From assembly GCA_024692715.1 (NCBI GenBank), contig JAILMH010000065.1, positions 1 to 48,243 of the forward strand: 48,243 bases of DNA, given 5' to 3'. Shown one piece after another: positions 34,566-41,942 of the stretch. The notes beneath the pieces were generated by a model. It was given only the letters and a program-made list of their open reading frames with translations, had not been told where the DNA came from and did not search any database. The stretch's first letter is position 1. Each line of letters begins with the position of its first letter. The translations under genes and the position numbers were made by a program. The DNA comes from Lachnospiraceae bacterium. Its GTDB lineage: Bacteria > Bacillota > Clostridia > Lachnospirales > Lachnospiraceae.

Positions 34566-36008
34566 ATGGGAAAAAATCCTAAACATAAACAGCAGGCTGT
34601 CAAAAAAAGTCTTATACAATTAACAGATTTTCAATGGCACATATTGACCATTGCTTATGCCGCAATTCTATTCTCATTGAATTTCATAAGAATATTCGAT
34701 AATAATTTCTGGGGAGATGAAGGATTCTCGATCAAATTAATGAAGATGACCATTCCGGAAATGATAACAGCCACTTCTAATGATGTACATCCGCCGCTGT
34801 ATTATCTGTTCTGCATGGTATTATACAAGATCTTCGGTACACACGGATGGGTCTACCATCTCTCAGCGATAATCCCCTATCTTGGAATTATCATTTTCTC
34901 ACTGACCGTCTTATATAAAACATTCGGTAAAGAAGCTGCATTACTTTTCATAACATTCTCATCAATCCTCAGTAATGCACTGACTTATGATCTCGAAGTC
35001 AGAATGTACTCTCTGGCAGCTTTTTTCATGGTCCTGTCATTTTATTCTTTATACAGGATCTCCATCCTTAATCATGACAGTAAAATAACTGCAATGTATC
35101 TTTTATTTATTGTTTCCTCTCTCTGCGCTGCATATACACACTACTACTGCATAATATCCGCAGCTGTATTTTACATTGCACTATTGATCCTGTTTTTCGA
35201 AAAAAGGGTCAGATTCAAGCATCTTGCTCTGACATATATAATCACTATCATAGGCTACTTACCTTGGCTGAAAATCGTCTTAAATACCACTGCCTCTGTA
35301 ACTAAAGATTTTTGGATGACTACCACACCCGAAATAAGCAGCAGCATGCTGTATTTTTTCAATAATAATGATACTATCTATAGCCTTGTAATGTTCTGCA
35401 TAACCGTATTTCTGATCTTTCTGCTAAGAACTGAAGGTACAGGCAATAGCTTTCTGATAATAGGTGCTTTATCAGCACCACTTACATCGCTGTTTGGTAT
35501 AGCACTATCTTCAGCTTACAGACCCGTTTACATGGATCGATATTCATATCCCGCTTCAGTTGTGTTTTGGCTTGTTTTATCGATCTGTATTTCAAAGCTG
35601 GGCAAAAAATCGGTTTACACTTTGATCATCATTGCTATCACCCTGCTTGAAGGAATTCCAAACTATATAGATATGTATAACGAAGAAGTGAAGAACAATC
35701 AGGAATGTGCAAAATGTGTCGCAATCCTAAAAGACAGCATTAAAGAAAATGATATTTTGATCACTGATAATAATTTCTTTGACTGGACAATATTTGAATA
35801 TTATCTTCCCGACCAAAATTATATATATACTGATTCTTTTTACGATAAGCTTGAAGACGGCAAAAACTGCTATCTGGCCTGGAGCGCATATCTGACAGAT
35901 GACGAAATCATATGGCTCAATGAAAACGGATACGAATCCGACCTGATAATTGACGACGGGCTTATCGGAGACAGTGAATTCTACTTTTATAGAATATCCA
36001 AAAAATAA
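34566..36008 (+). CDS. GT39-like polytopic membrane glycosyltransferase
   Basis: A 480-residue GT-C-type protein with about 11 membrane spans. The first outer loop carries NNFWGDEGFS (D51, E52), matching the Asp-Glu pair that GT39/ArnT-like enzymes use for metal and lipid-phosphate sugar donors. HPPLYY and VRMYSL are also typical of the family. Such enzymes transfer sugars from polyprenyl-phosphate donors to proteins or envelope lipids outside the membrane. The acceptor is unknown. GGAGGG precedes the ATG. A weak promoter (TTGCTA, 18 bases, TAATAT) lies at 34497-34526. Confidence 0.82.
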   Translation: MGKNPKHKQQAVKKSLIQLTDFQWHILTIAYAAILFSLNFIRIFDNNFWGDEGFSIKLMKMTIPEMITATSNDVHPPLYYLFCMVLYKIFGTHGWVYHLSAIIPYLGIIIFSLTVLYKTFGKEAALLFITFSSILSNALTYDLEVRMYSLAAFFMVLSFYSLYRISILNHDSKITAMYLLFIVSSLCAAYTHYYCIISAAVFYIALLILFFEKRVRFKHLALTYIITIIGYLPWLKIVLNTTASVTKDFWMTTTPEISSSMLYFFNNNDTIYSLVMFCITVFLIFLLRTEGTGNSFLIIGALSAPLTSLFGIALSSAYRPVYMDRYSYPASVVFWLVLSICISKLGKKSVYTLIIIAITLLEGIPNYIDMYNEEVKNNQECAKCVAILKDSIKENDILITDNNFFDWTIFEYYLPDQNYIYTDSFYDKLEDGKNCYLAWSAYLTDDEIIWLNENGYESDLIIDDGLIGDSEFYFYRISKK

Positions 36009-36011
36009 ATT

Positions 36012-36045
36012 GACTCTGTGAGAATATTCTCACAGAGTCTTTTTT
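36012..36045 (+). terminator. Terminator after the GT39-like gene
   Basis: A perfect 28-base palindrome (36012-36039) followed by six T. It touches the end of the convergent GH53 gene and may work both ways. Confidence 0.93.
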
Positions 36046-37036
36046 ATTCCTTGAATGCATTCATAACATCCGTAAATTGTAATTTTTTATCCTCAACAAG
36101 CCTGCAGGCGCCAAGCGGATAATGGTCGGGAAGAATCTTTGCACAAACTCCCGGCTCCCAATAAAAGATACCTAGTCCACGATTTTCCGGAACCATCTCC
36201 AGCGATTTTTTGACAACTTTTATCATTTCTGAGGTATTCTTTACCGCATCCTCAAGCCCGCCAATTTCGCATATCATTACATCCTTTTTATACTTGGATG
36301 CACATTTCATCATGTTCATTGTCAGATCCTTGATATTCTTCGTATAGTCCTTTCCGAGCCAGAAAGGATAGTAAGACATCCCTATAATATCAGTTTTCGC
36401 ACCATAATGAATGAGCATATCGTCAAAAAACTGTTCAAACTGCTTCTTATCATTTCCTTCTGCCAGATGTGTGATCACTTTTGTCTCAGGAAAAACTGAC
36501 TTTACCGCTTCATATCCAGCTGTTAAAAACTTTGCAAGATTACGCTTCTCGTCAGGATACTTTCCAAGGGGCCAGAGCATTCCATGATTTATTTCATTTC
36601 CGACCTGCACAAACTCCGGAGTGATATCAACTTCCTTCAATGCCTCTAGAAACCTCTCTGTATGTTCCTGTATCAATCCCCAGGCCCATACATCATCTGC
36701 AGCTTCCCAAAGCTTGGGAACATCTTGAAATTCCGGATCTGCAAAATGGTCGCTGTAGTGAAAGTCGATCATCAGCTTCATACCTGCAGCATGTGCTCTC
36801 TTCGCACTTTCAAGTACATGCTTCTTATCCGTGAAGCCAAGCATTACCTTTTTATTTTTCTTCTTTTCCCAGTAAAAATCAGTCGGCGGGTCAACAAAAA
36901 GCCTTAATCTGACCGCATTTATCCCGAATTCCTTTAATAATTCCAGTGGATCGCGCTTATTGCCCTCACTATCGACGTATTCATATCCCAAGCTTTCCAA
37001 TTGTGAGATCCAACTTATATCCGCACCATTAATCAT
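36044..37036 (-). CDS. GH53 endo-beta-1,4-galactanase-like enzyme, no signal peptide
   Basis: A 330-residue TIM-barrel glycosidase. INGADISWISQLE and AVRLRLFVDPP are GH53 signatures. The acid/base is E148 (QVGNEIN) and the nucleophile E257 (VMICEIGG). GH53 enzymes cut beta-1,4-galactan side chains of pectin. Most are exported, but this one starts directly with the catalytic domain and has no leader, so it probably acts on imported galacto-oligosaccharides. The length is near the bare catalytic domain. A weak GGATGAGA precedes the ATG. It is separated by a terminator from the DUF1934 gene upstream. Confidence 0.9.
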   Translation of the reverse strand: MINGADISWISQLESLGYEYVDSEGNKRDPLELLKEFGINAVRLRLFVDPPTDFYWEKKKNKKVMLGFTDKKHVLESAKRAHAAGMKLMIDFHYSDHFADPEFQDVPKLWEAADDVWAWGLIQEHTERFLEALKEVDITPEFVQVGNEINHGMLWPLGKYPDEKRNLAKFLTAGYEAVKSVFPETKVITHLAEGNDKKQFEQFFDDMLIHYGAKTDIIGMSYYPFWLGKDYTKNIKDLTMNMMKCASKYKKDVMICEIGGLEDAVKNTSEMIKVVKKSLEMVPENRGLGIFYWEPGVCAKILPDHYPLGACRLVEDKKLQFTDVMNAFKE

Positions 37037-37084
37037 AATTTATCTCATCCATTTCATAAATAAGTGTTTTGTCAGATATCTAGT

Positions 37085-37117
37085 CAAAAAATGCCCTGAA
37101 GAAAAACTTCAGGGCAT
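37085..37117 (-). terminator. Terminator after the ispE-gntR-DUF1934 operon
   Basis: A perfect 11-bp stem (37091-37101 with 37107-37117), 5-base loop, then five T and a G on the minus strand. Confidence 0.92.
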
Positions 37118-37123
37118 CATCTT

Positions 37124-37534
37124 TCATGTTGCCTTTGCTATAAGTTTGCAGTCAGCAATAAATTCATGATTGATCTCTAATGCATAATTAACGGTAAGGC
37201 ACACAGAATTCTCGCTTATCTCAGCAGAGTAATCTTTCGTATCCACTCCCATCAACATGGTACCGTATGGTGATTTGTAATTTGTCATCGTCTTCTGTCC
37301 CGGCAGAAACGTCATACGAAGCTGGACCATTCCATTTCGTGTGACTTCCATCGAATTCTCATCGAATACAATAACAGTCTTAGTCACTCCGCTCTCTCTT
37401 GATTTCTCTTCAAAGCGCAGGTAACCCTTATTATTTTTAATCGTATATCTGCCATTCGCAACAACTTCAACAGAATCCTGATCTGCGTCCATTGTCTGAA
37501 AACCGCTGACCGTAACTACAACATCTTTACTCAT
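37124..37534 (-). CDS. DUF1934 (YwiB-like) protein
   Basis: A 136-residue cytoplasmic beta-rich protein (MSKDVVVTVSGFQTMDADQD; MTNYKSPYGTMLMGV; LEINHEFIADCKL). It matches the small lipocalin-like DUF1934/YwiB family, whose function is unknown. Its ATG overlaps the stop of the GntR gene (ATGA). It is last in its operon. Confidence 0.85.
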   Translation of the reverse strand: MSKDVVVTVSGFQTMDADQDSVEVVANGRYTIKNNKGYLRFEEKSRESGVTKTVIVFDENSMEVTRNGMVQLRMTFLPGQKTMTNYKSPYGTMLMGVDTKDYSAEISENSVCLTVNYALEINHEFIADCKLIAKAT

Positions 37535-38250
37535 CTACGGTTGAATTTCTCCTCGACCTTATCTTCATTCTTAAGATGATAATAAATACCAAGCTCCTGT
37601 GTATCAATGTGAAGCTTGATGACCTCAACTGCACGATCGTTGCTTCCATGCTCAAAGGCATCACAGATCATTGTGTGCTCAGTTACAAGGTGGTCATAAT
37701 CATCTGTATCCTTGAGATACTCATAGTTATAACGGAAAATCTGCTCCTTAAGGCGATAAAGGATACTCTCTATCTTTGTATTGCCTGCATAACGGGCGAT
37801 AGCTTCGTGGAATGTTGTATCTGTCTCAGCGATGCGGATAACATCTCCGGCCTTAACAGCCTCGGCGAAGTCATCATTAAGACGTCTGAGCTCTTTGAGT
37901 TCATCATAAGTGATCCTTGAGCATGCTGCATTTACAGTGAATGTCTCAAGTGTACGACGAACCTCAAGCATTTCCTCAAGCTGTTTTTCTGTGATGCTGG
38001 CTACATGCGCACCTCTTCTCGGAAGAAGTACTGCAAGTCCCTCCTGCTCCAGCATACGAATAGCTTCTCTTACAGGTGTTCTTGAAACACCAAGTCTCTC
38101 AGCTAACGCAACTTCCATCAGTCTTTCACCTGGCTTCAGCTCTCCGTGGAGAATCTGCAGTCTTAACTGATTAAAAACTGTGTCTCTGAGCGGAAGAAAT
38201 GCATCGTTCTCTTCTTTTGTGTAATCATACTCCATAGCCTTCTTAGTCAT
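37531..38250 (-). CDS. GntR-family (FadR/FCD) transcriptional regulator
   Basis: A 239-residue regulator. The N-terminal winged helix (QILHGELKPGERLMEVALAE, LGVSRTPVREAIRMLEQEG, PRRGAHVASI) is a standard GntR domain. The all-helical FCD domain follows, with metal-binding residues suggested by DTTFHEAIAR and TEHTMICDAF. FCD regulators usually respond to small carboxylates or sugar acids. It follows ispE by 55 bases with AGGAGGG before the ATG. A palindrome of GntR-operator type lies at the ispE start and may be its site of autoregulation. Confidence 0.92.
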   Translation of the reverse strand: MTKKAMEYDYTKEENDAFLPLRDTVFNQLRLQILHGELKPGERLMEVALAERLGVSRTPVREAIRMLEQEGLAVLLPRRGAHVASITEKQLEEMLEVRRTLETFTVNAACSRITYDELKELRRLNDDFAEAVKAGDVIRIAETDTTFHEAIARYAGNTKIESILYRLKEQIFRYNYEYLKDTDDYDHLVTEHTMICDAFEHGSNDRAVEVIKLHIDTQELGIYYHLKNEDKVEEKFNRR

Positions 38251-38305
38251 ACTTATCCTACCCTCCTAAAGTAAGATGCGTCCTGCTTTTTGCAGACGCG
38301 CTTTA

Positions 38306-39181
38306 CTATGATTTACTAAATAAAACTGTACTGATCACTTCAGTATCAGCAAAGTTTCTATTTATCACAGCAGCTGCATTTTGCATAGTTTCTTTGCTGC
38401 TGAAAATACCAAAAACCGTAGGCCCGCTTCCACTCATAAGAGTTCCTTCAGCGCCTGATTCAAGCATTTTCTCTTTAATGTCACCGACTACCGGCAACAT
38501 CGGTATAGTAACATCCTCCAAAACGTTACCAAGATTTTTGATAATACCCTTTATATCCTGCCCCTGTATAGCATTGATCATCGCATCCACATCAGGATGT
38601 TCATGATGATCCATCGAATCATATCTCTGGTAGACTTCCCTGGTTGAAGCGCCTTCCTTAGGCTTAGCTAAAAGACAGTAGATATCTTTAAGCGCCGGCC
38701 TTACTTCTGTAAGAACCTCACCTATTCCTTCCGAAAGCATCGTTCCGCCTTTTATACAATACGGAACATCAGCACCAAGCCTGACTCCAAGTTCCTGAAG
38801 CTTTTCATCAAAAAGTCCCAGCTCAAATTCTGCATTGATACCGCGCATTACCGCAGCAGCATCAGAGCTTCCTCCGGCCAAACCTGCCGCAACAGGTATC
38901 CTTTTGACAATCCTAATATTTATATCGTCAGTTAAGCCGAATTCATCAACCATTAATTTTGCAGCTTTCCAACCAAGATTGTGTGTATCGTCACTGACCA
39001 GCTCTGAATCAGTTTGAATTCTGATCGTCTGATCACTGCCGTTAGGCGCAAGACGCTCAACATACACATCATCGTGAAGGTCCAAAGTCTGCATGATCAT
39101 TCGCACTAAATGATAGCCGTCTTCTCTCTGTCCGACGATATCTAGTGCTAGATTAATTTTAGCATATGCATAATTTACCAT
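38306..39181 (-). CDS. ispE: 4-diphosphocytidyl-2-C-methyl-D-erythritol kinase
   Basis: A GHMP kinase of the non-mevalonate isoprenoid pathway. It has 291 residues from the ATG at 39179-39181. Conserved segments are YAKINLALDIVGQREDGYH, the ATP loop VAAGLAGGSSDAAAV and a late SGSGPTVFG. A TTG further upstream is less likely, as residue 1 here aligns with the usual N-terminus. No Shine-Dalgarno is visible, and a promoter places its start at or next to the ATG, so the mRNA may be leaderless. It heads an operon with the GntR regulator and DUF1934. Confidence 0.93.
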   Translation of the reverse strand: MVNYAYAKINLALDIVGQREDGYHLVRMIMQTLDLHDDVYVERLAPNGSDQTIRIQTDSELVSDDTHNLGWKAAKLMVDEFGLTDDINIRIVKRIPVAAGLAGGSSDAAAVMRGINAEFELGLFDEKLQELGVRLGADVPYCIKGGTMLSEGIGEVLTEVRPALKDIYCLLAKPKEGASTREVYQRYDSMDHHEHPDVDAMINAIQGQDIKGIIKNLGNVLEDVTIPMLPVVGDIKEKMLESGAEGTLMSGSGPTVFGIFSSKETMQNAAAVINRNFADTEVISTVLFSKS

Positions 39182-39189
39182 GTATACAT
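39180..39189. promoter_or_regulatory. Palindrome ATGTATACAT at the ispE start, candidate GntR operator
   Basis: A perfect 10-bp palindrome that includes bases of the ispE ATG. FadR-type GntR regulators bind GTATAC-centred palindromes of this form, and one is encoded two genes along. The same GTATAC core recurs inside the terminator at 39267-39296. Confidence 0.5.
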
Positions 39190-39212
39190 TTTGATACAAT
39201 ATAGAAAATTTG
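39184..39212 (-). promoter_or_regulatory. Promoter of ispE
   Basis: Minus strand TTGACA (39207-39212), a 17-base spacer and CAAAAT (39184-39189). Six bases separate the -10 from the proposed ATG. The palindrome above overlaps the -10. Confidence 0.6.
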
Positions 39213-39259
39213 TCAACAGAATTTGCAAAAATTATTAAAAAAAATGTCTATTTTTTTAG

Positions 39260-39296
39260 TAAAAAAAGGGTGAAGAATGTATACATTCTTCACCCT
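39260..39296 (-). terminator. Terminator after the PqqD-like gene
   Basis: A perfect 30-base palindrome (39267-39296) with GTATAC at its centre, followed on the minus strand by a run of seven T. Confidence 0.93.
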
Positions 39297-39301
39297 GTAT
39301 A

Positions 39302-39649
39302 TCAAGACCTTATAAACCTGATAAATCTATAGCTTTCAACTATACGTAAAAATTTTATCAATCTCGGATATAACGGCTCTGCAGCCTCTCCAAAATGCTC
39401 TTTTACCTGCAGTGATATGTCATAAACATTATTCTTACCGTCTATTAACGGCCATACAAAACTTCCCTCTTCATCAAGATTAATGCTGGACACTGCCGGA
39501 GTATGGAAAAATTTCTGGGCTATCCTGTCAAAAAAGCCGTTGTGTGGGACCTTAAGAACCACATTTCCATCTTCCGCAACTTCCGATGTTATCGACTCAT
39601 CTTTCACCGGAATATAATTCATAAAATTTTCACTTTTTTTATTTTTCAT
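39302..39649 (-). CDS. PqqD-like small protein
   Basis: A 115-residue protein resembling the PqqD peptide-chaperone fold (INLDEEGSFVWPLIDGKNNV; a helical stretch near KFLRIVESYRF). PqqD-like domains bind precursor peptides for radical-SAM enzymes, yet no such enzyme is nearby. The ATG overlaps the end of the OPT transporter gene by 11 bases. A TTG 15 bases earlier is possible but has no ribosome site. The tight overlap implies a role linked to the transporter. Confidence 0.72.
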   Translation of the reverse strand: MKNKKSENFMNYIPVKDESITSEVAEDGNVVLKVPHNGFFDRIAQKFFHTPAVSSINLDEEGSFVWPLIDGKNNVYDISLQVKEHFGEAAEPLYPRLIKFLRIVESYRFIRFIRS

Positions 39650-41528
39650 CTTTTGATAATCCAACCTTAAGGATACCGGCTACGATCACAATGAGCAGAA
39701 CAACTGCTCCGACCTGGCCTGCTGAAAAGCTTCCTGAAAAATCGATCTTCTTATCCACTCCAAATACTGCGCAAAATGCAAGTACGATACCTATAAGGCC
39801 CTCGCCCGCAATAAGTCCTGAGCAGAAAAGAACTCCGCCGTTAGTCTCTGAATCCTTGTTTGAAGCTGTTGACTTCTTATCAACAAACCAGCGAACAATA
39901 CCTCCGACGATGATAGGTACTGAAAGCTTGAGCGGAAGATACAGACCAATAGCGACCGGAAGTACCGGAACCTGAAGGATCTCCATGACTATTGCGATAA
40001 ATACACCGATAAATACAAGTGTCCAAGGAAGGTTTCCATCCATAACACCTTCTGTGATCATCTTCATGAGCATTGCCTGAGGTGCTGAAAGCTCATCTGT
40101 ACCAAATCCCCATGCTTTATCGAGAAGGAGAAGAACTCCACCGATAGTTACAGAAGAAGCAGTGATACCGATGATCTCACCGATCTGCTGATTTCTAGGA
40201 GTTGCTCCAAGAAGGAAACCAGTCTTAAGATCCTGTGAAGTATCTCCGGAAACACCCGCGATAACACAGATAACTGAACCGATGCAGATCGCACCGACCA
40301 TTCCTGCAGCTCCTGTCATTCCTGAAGCCTTGAGGATAAGTGTTGCAAAGAGCAGTGTTGCGATCGCCATTCCTGATACAGGGTTATTGGAACTTCCTAC
40401 AAGACCTACCATTCTTGAAGATACTGTTGCAAAGAAGAATCCAAAGATAACGATGAGGATAGCTCCGAGAAGGTTAACAGGTACTGCCGGCATAAGCCAG
40501 AGTGCGAGTGCTATAACAACAACTATGACACCACAGGTAACGTTGCTGAGGTTTTTATCTGTTCTTGCTGCTGTTCCTGTACCTTTATCACCCTTAAGGC
40601 CCTTCACTGAATCGCCGAATGTCGAAACAATAGTCGGAAGAGACTTGATAAGGCTGATGATACCGCCTGCTGCTACTGCACCGGCACCAATATACTTTAT
40701 GTAGCTTGACCAGATTCCTGACGCACCGTTTTTAGCATAAATAGCTGCGATAGTTTCAGTTCCCGGATAAAGAATAGTGTCTCCGCCGAATGTAACGATC
40801 GCCGGGATGAGAACAAACCATCCAAGAAGACCACCAACAAACATATATGAGGCAATTCTTATACCGCAGATGTATCCGACACCTACAAGTGCAGGATAAA
40901 CCTCTGCTGAAAACTCTGTTGACATTGCTTTGACAGGAATTGTGATCGCGCTTGATACGACCTTAAATCCATCAACGACAAACTTTATCAAAGCAGAAAT
41001 TCCAAGACCTGCAAATACAGACTTAGCACTTGAACCGCCTTCTTCACCGGCAAGAAGGACATCTGCACAGGCTGTTCCTTCAGGATACGGAAGAATACCG
41101 TGTTCTTTAACGATAAGTGCATTTCTGAGCGGGATCATGAAGATAACTCCAAGGATACCTCCGCAAAGAACGATCGCTGTAATTGTTACCATACTTGGTG
41201 TCTCAATGAGTCCCTCTTTTGCCCAGAGGAAGAGACATGGCATTGTGAATATCGCTCCTGCTGCAAGAGCTTCTCCTGCAGAACCAATGGTCTGAACCAT
41301 ATTATTCTCAAGGATCGAATCTCTGCGCATGATCATTCTTATCACAGCCATTGATATTACTGCTGCCGGAATCGAAGCTGAAACTGTCATTCCGACTTTT
41401 AATCCAAGGTATGCATTTGCTGCGCCGAATATGATCGCCAGTATGATACCTGTAATAATTGATGTAGGTGTTACTTCTGCCGTTACCTTATCTGCAGGTA
41501 TAAACGGCTTAAATTCATCTTGCTGCAT
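39639..41528 (-). CDS. OPT-family oligopeptide transporter
   Basis: A 629-residue membrane protein with about 15 spans. ANAYLGLKVGMTVSASIPAA near the N-terminus is a hallmark of bacterial OPT/YSL-type transporters. Further conserved parts are GVSGDTSQDLKTGFLLGATP and LPVAIGLYLPLKLSVPI. The family imports peptides or metal chelates with protons. The substrate is not evident. AGGAGTG precedes the ATG. A strong promoter with an upstream palindrome drives the gene. Confidence 0.93.
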   Translation of the reverse strand: MQQDEFKPFIPADKVTAEVTPTSIITGIILAIIFGAANAYLGLKVGMTVSASIPAAVISMAVIRMIMRRDSILENNMVQTIGSAGEALAAGAIFTMPCLFLWAKEGLIETPSMVTITAIVLCGGILGVIFMIPLRNALIVKEHGILPYPEGTACADVLLAGEEGGSSAKSVFAGLGISALIKFVVDGFKVVSSAITIPVKAMSTEFSAEVYPALVGVGYICGIRIASYMFVGGLLGWFVLIPAIVTFGGDTILYPGTETIAAIYAKNGASGIWSSYIKYIGAGAVAAGGIISLIKSLPTIVSTFGDSVKGLKGDKGTGTAARTDKNLSNVTCGVIVVVIALALWLMPAVPVNLLGAILIVIFGFFFATVSSRMVGLVGSSNNPVSGMAIATLLFATLILKASGMTGAAGMVGAICIGSVICVIAGVSGDTSQDLKTGFLLGATPRNQQIGEIIGITASSVTIGGVLLLLDKAWGFGTDELSAPQAMLMKMITEGVMDGNLPWTLVFIGVFIAIVMEILQVPVLPVAIGLYLPLKLSVPIIVGGIVRWFVDKKSTASNKDSETNGGVLFCSGLIAGEGLIGIVLAFCAVFGVDKKIDFSGSFSAGQVGAVVLLIVIVAGILKVGLSKDEK

Positions 41529-41571
41529 TTTTTCACTCCTAACTAGAACTGCTTTTCAAGCATGTTTTGAG

Positions 41572-41600
41572 ATTATAACATACATATATTAAAGTATCAA
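41572..41600 (-). promoter_or_regulatory. Strong promoter of the OPT transporter gene
   Basis: Minus strand TTGATA (41595-41600), a 17-base spacer and TATAAT (41572-41577) preceded by TGT. Confidence 0.82.
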
Positions 41601-41603
41601 CGC

Positions 41604-41617
41604 TTTAATCGATTAAA
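41604..41617. promoter_or_regulatory. Palindrome TTTAATCGATTAAA upstream of the OPT promoter
   Basis: A perfect 14-bp palindrome four bases upstream of the -35 box. It is a candidate operator or activator site. Confidence 0.5.
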
Positions 41618-41725
41618 ATCAATCAATTTTTTATAAAATTTTGGTGCAGTTTTAAGGCATTCTTCATTATTGATTTATTTTAACATGGCAATTTGCACAT
41701 AAAATGTTTGTTTAAAAATTCAATA

Positions 41726-41765
41726 TTGACGATTATTACATATAATGCTAGTATTCACGTATAAT
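41726..41765 (+). promoter_or_regulatory. Candidate opp promoters
   Basis: TTGACG (41726-41731), 17 bases, TAGTAT (41749-41754). A second option is TATAAT (41760-41765) with TTACAT 18 bases upstream. Either gives a leader of about 170-180 bases. Confidence 0.55.
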
Positions 41766-41801
41766 CGTATCAATTAATACAAAAAAACAATTGTGTTTCA
41801 G

Positions 41802-41834
41802 AGACGGAACTGTATAGCTCGTCTTTTATTTTTT
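41802..41834 (+). terminator. Terminator-like stem in the opp leader, possible attenuator
   Basis: A 6-bp stem (41802-41807 with 41819-41824) with an 11-base loop is followed by TTTTATTTTTT. It lies between the opp promoters and oppA. Confidence 0.4.
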
Positions 41835-41942
41835 AACTCTTCGCTTTAATGCGTTGCAGTTTTACAGTACAACGTATTCACGTGATAACACGACAGATTG
41901 TATTTAAGATACGACAGAACGACTATCATGGAGGGATAATTT

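Larger units (their letters stand above)
41529..41942. other. Divergent control region between OPT transporter and opp operon
   Basis: About 410 bases without a gene, very AT-rich. It holds the OPT promoter (41572-41600), a palindrome (41604-41617), opp promoter candidates (41726-41765), a terminator-like stem (41802-41830) and two copies of GTATTCACGT (41751-41760 and 41874-41883), the second inside a TCACGTGA palindrome (41878-41885). Confidence 0.6.
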
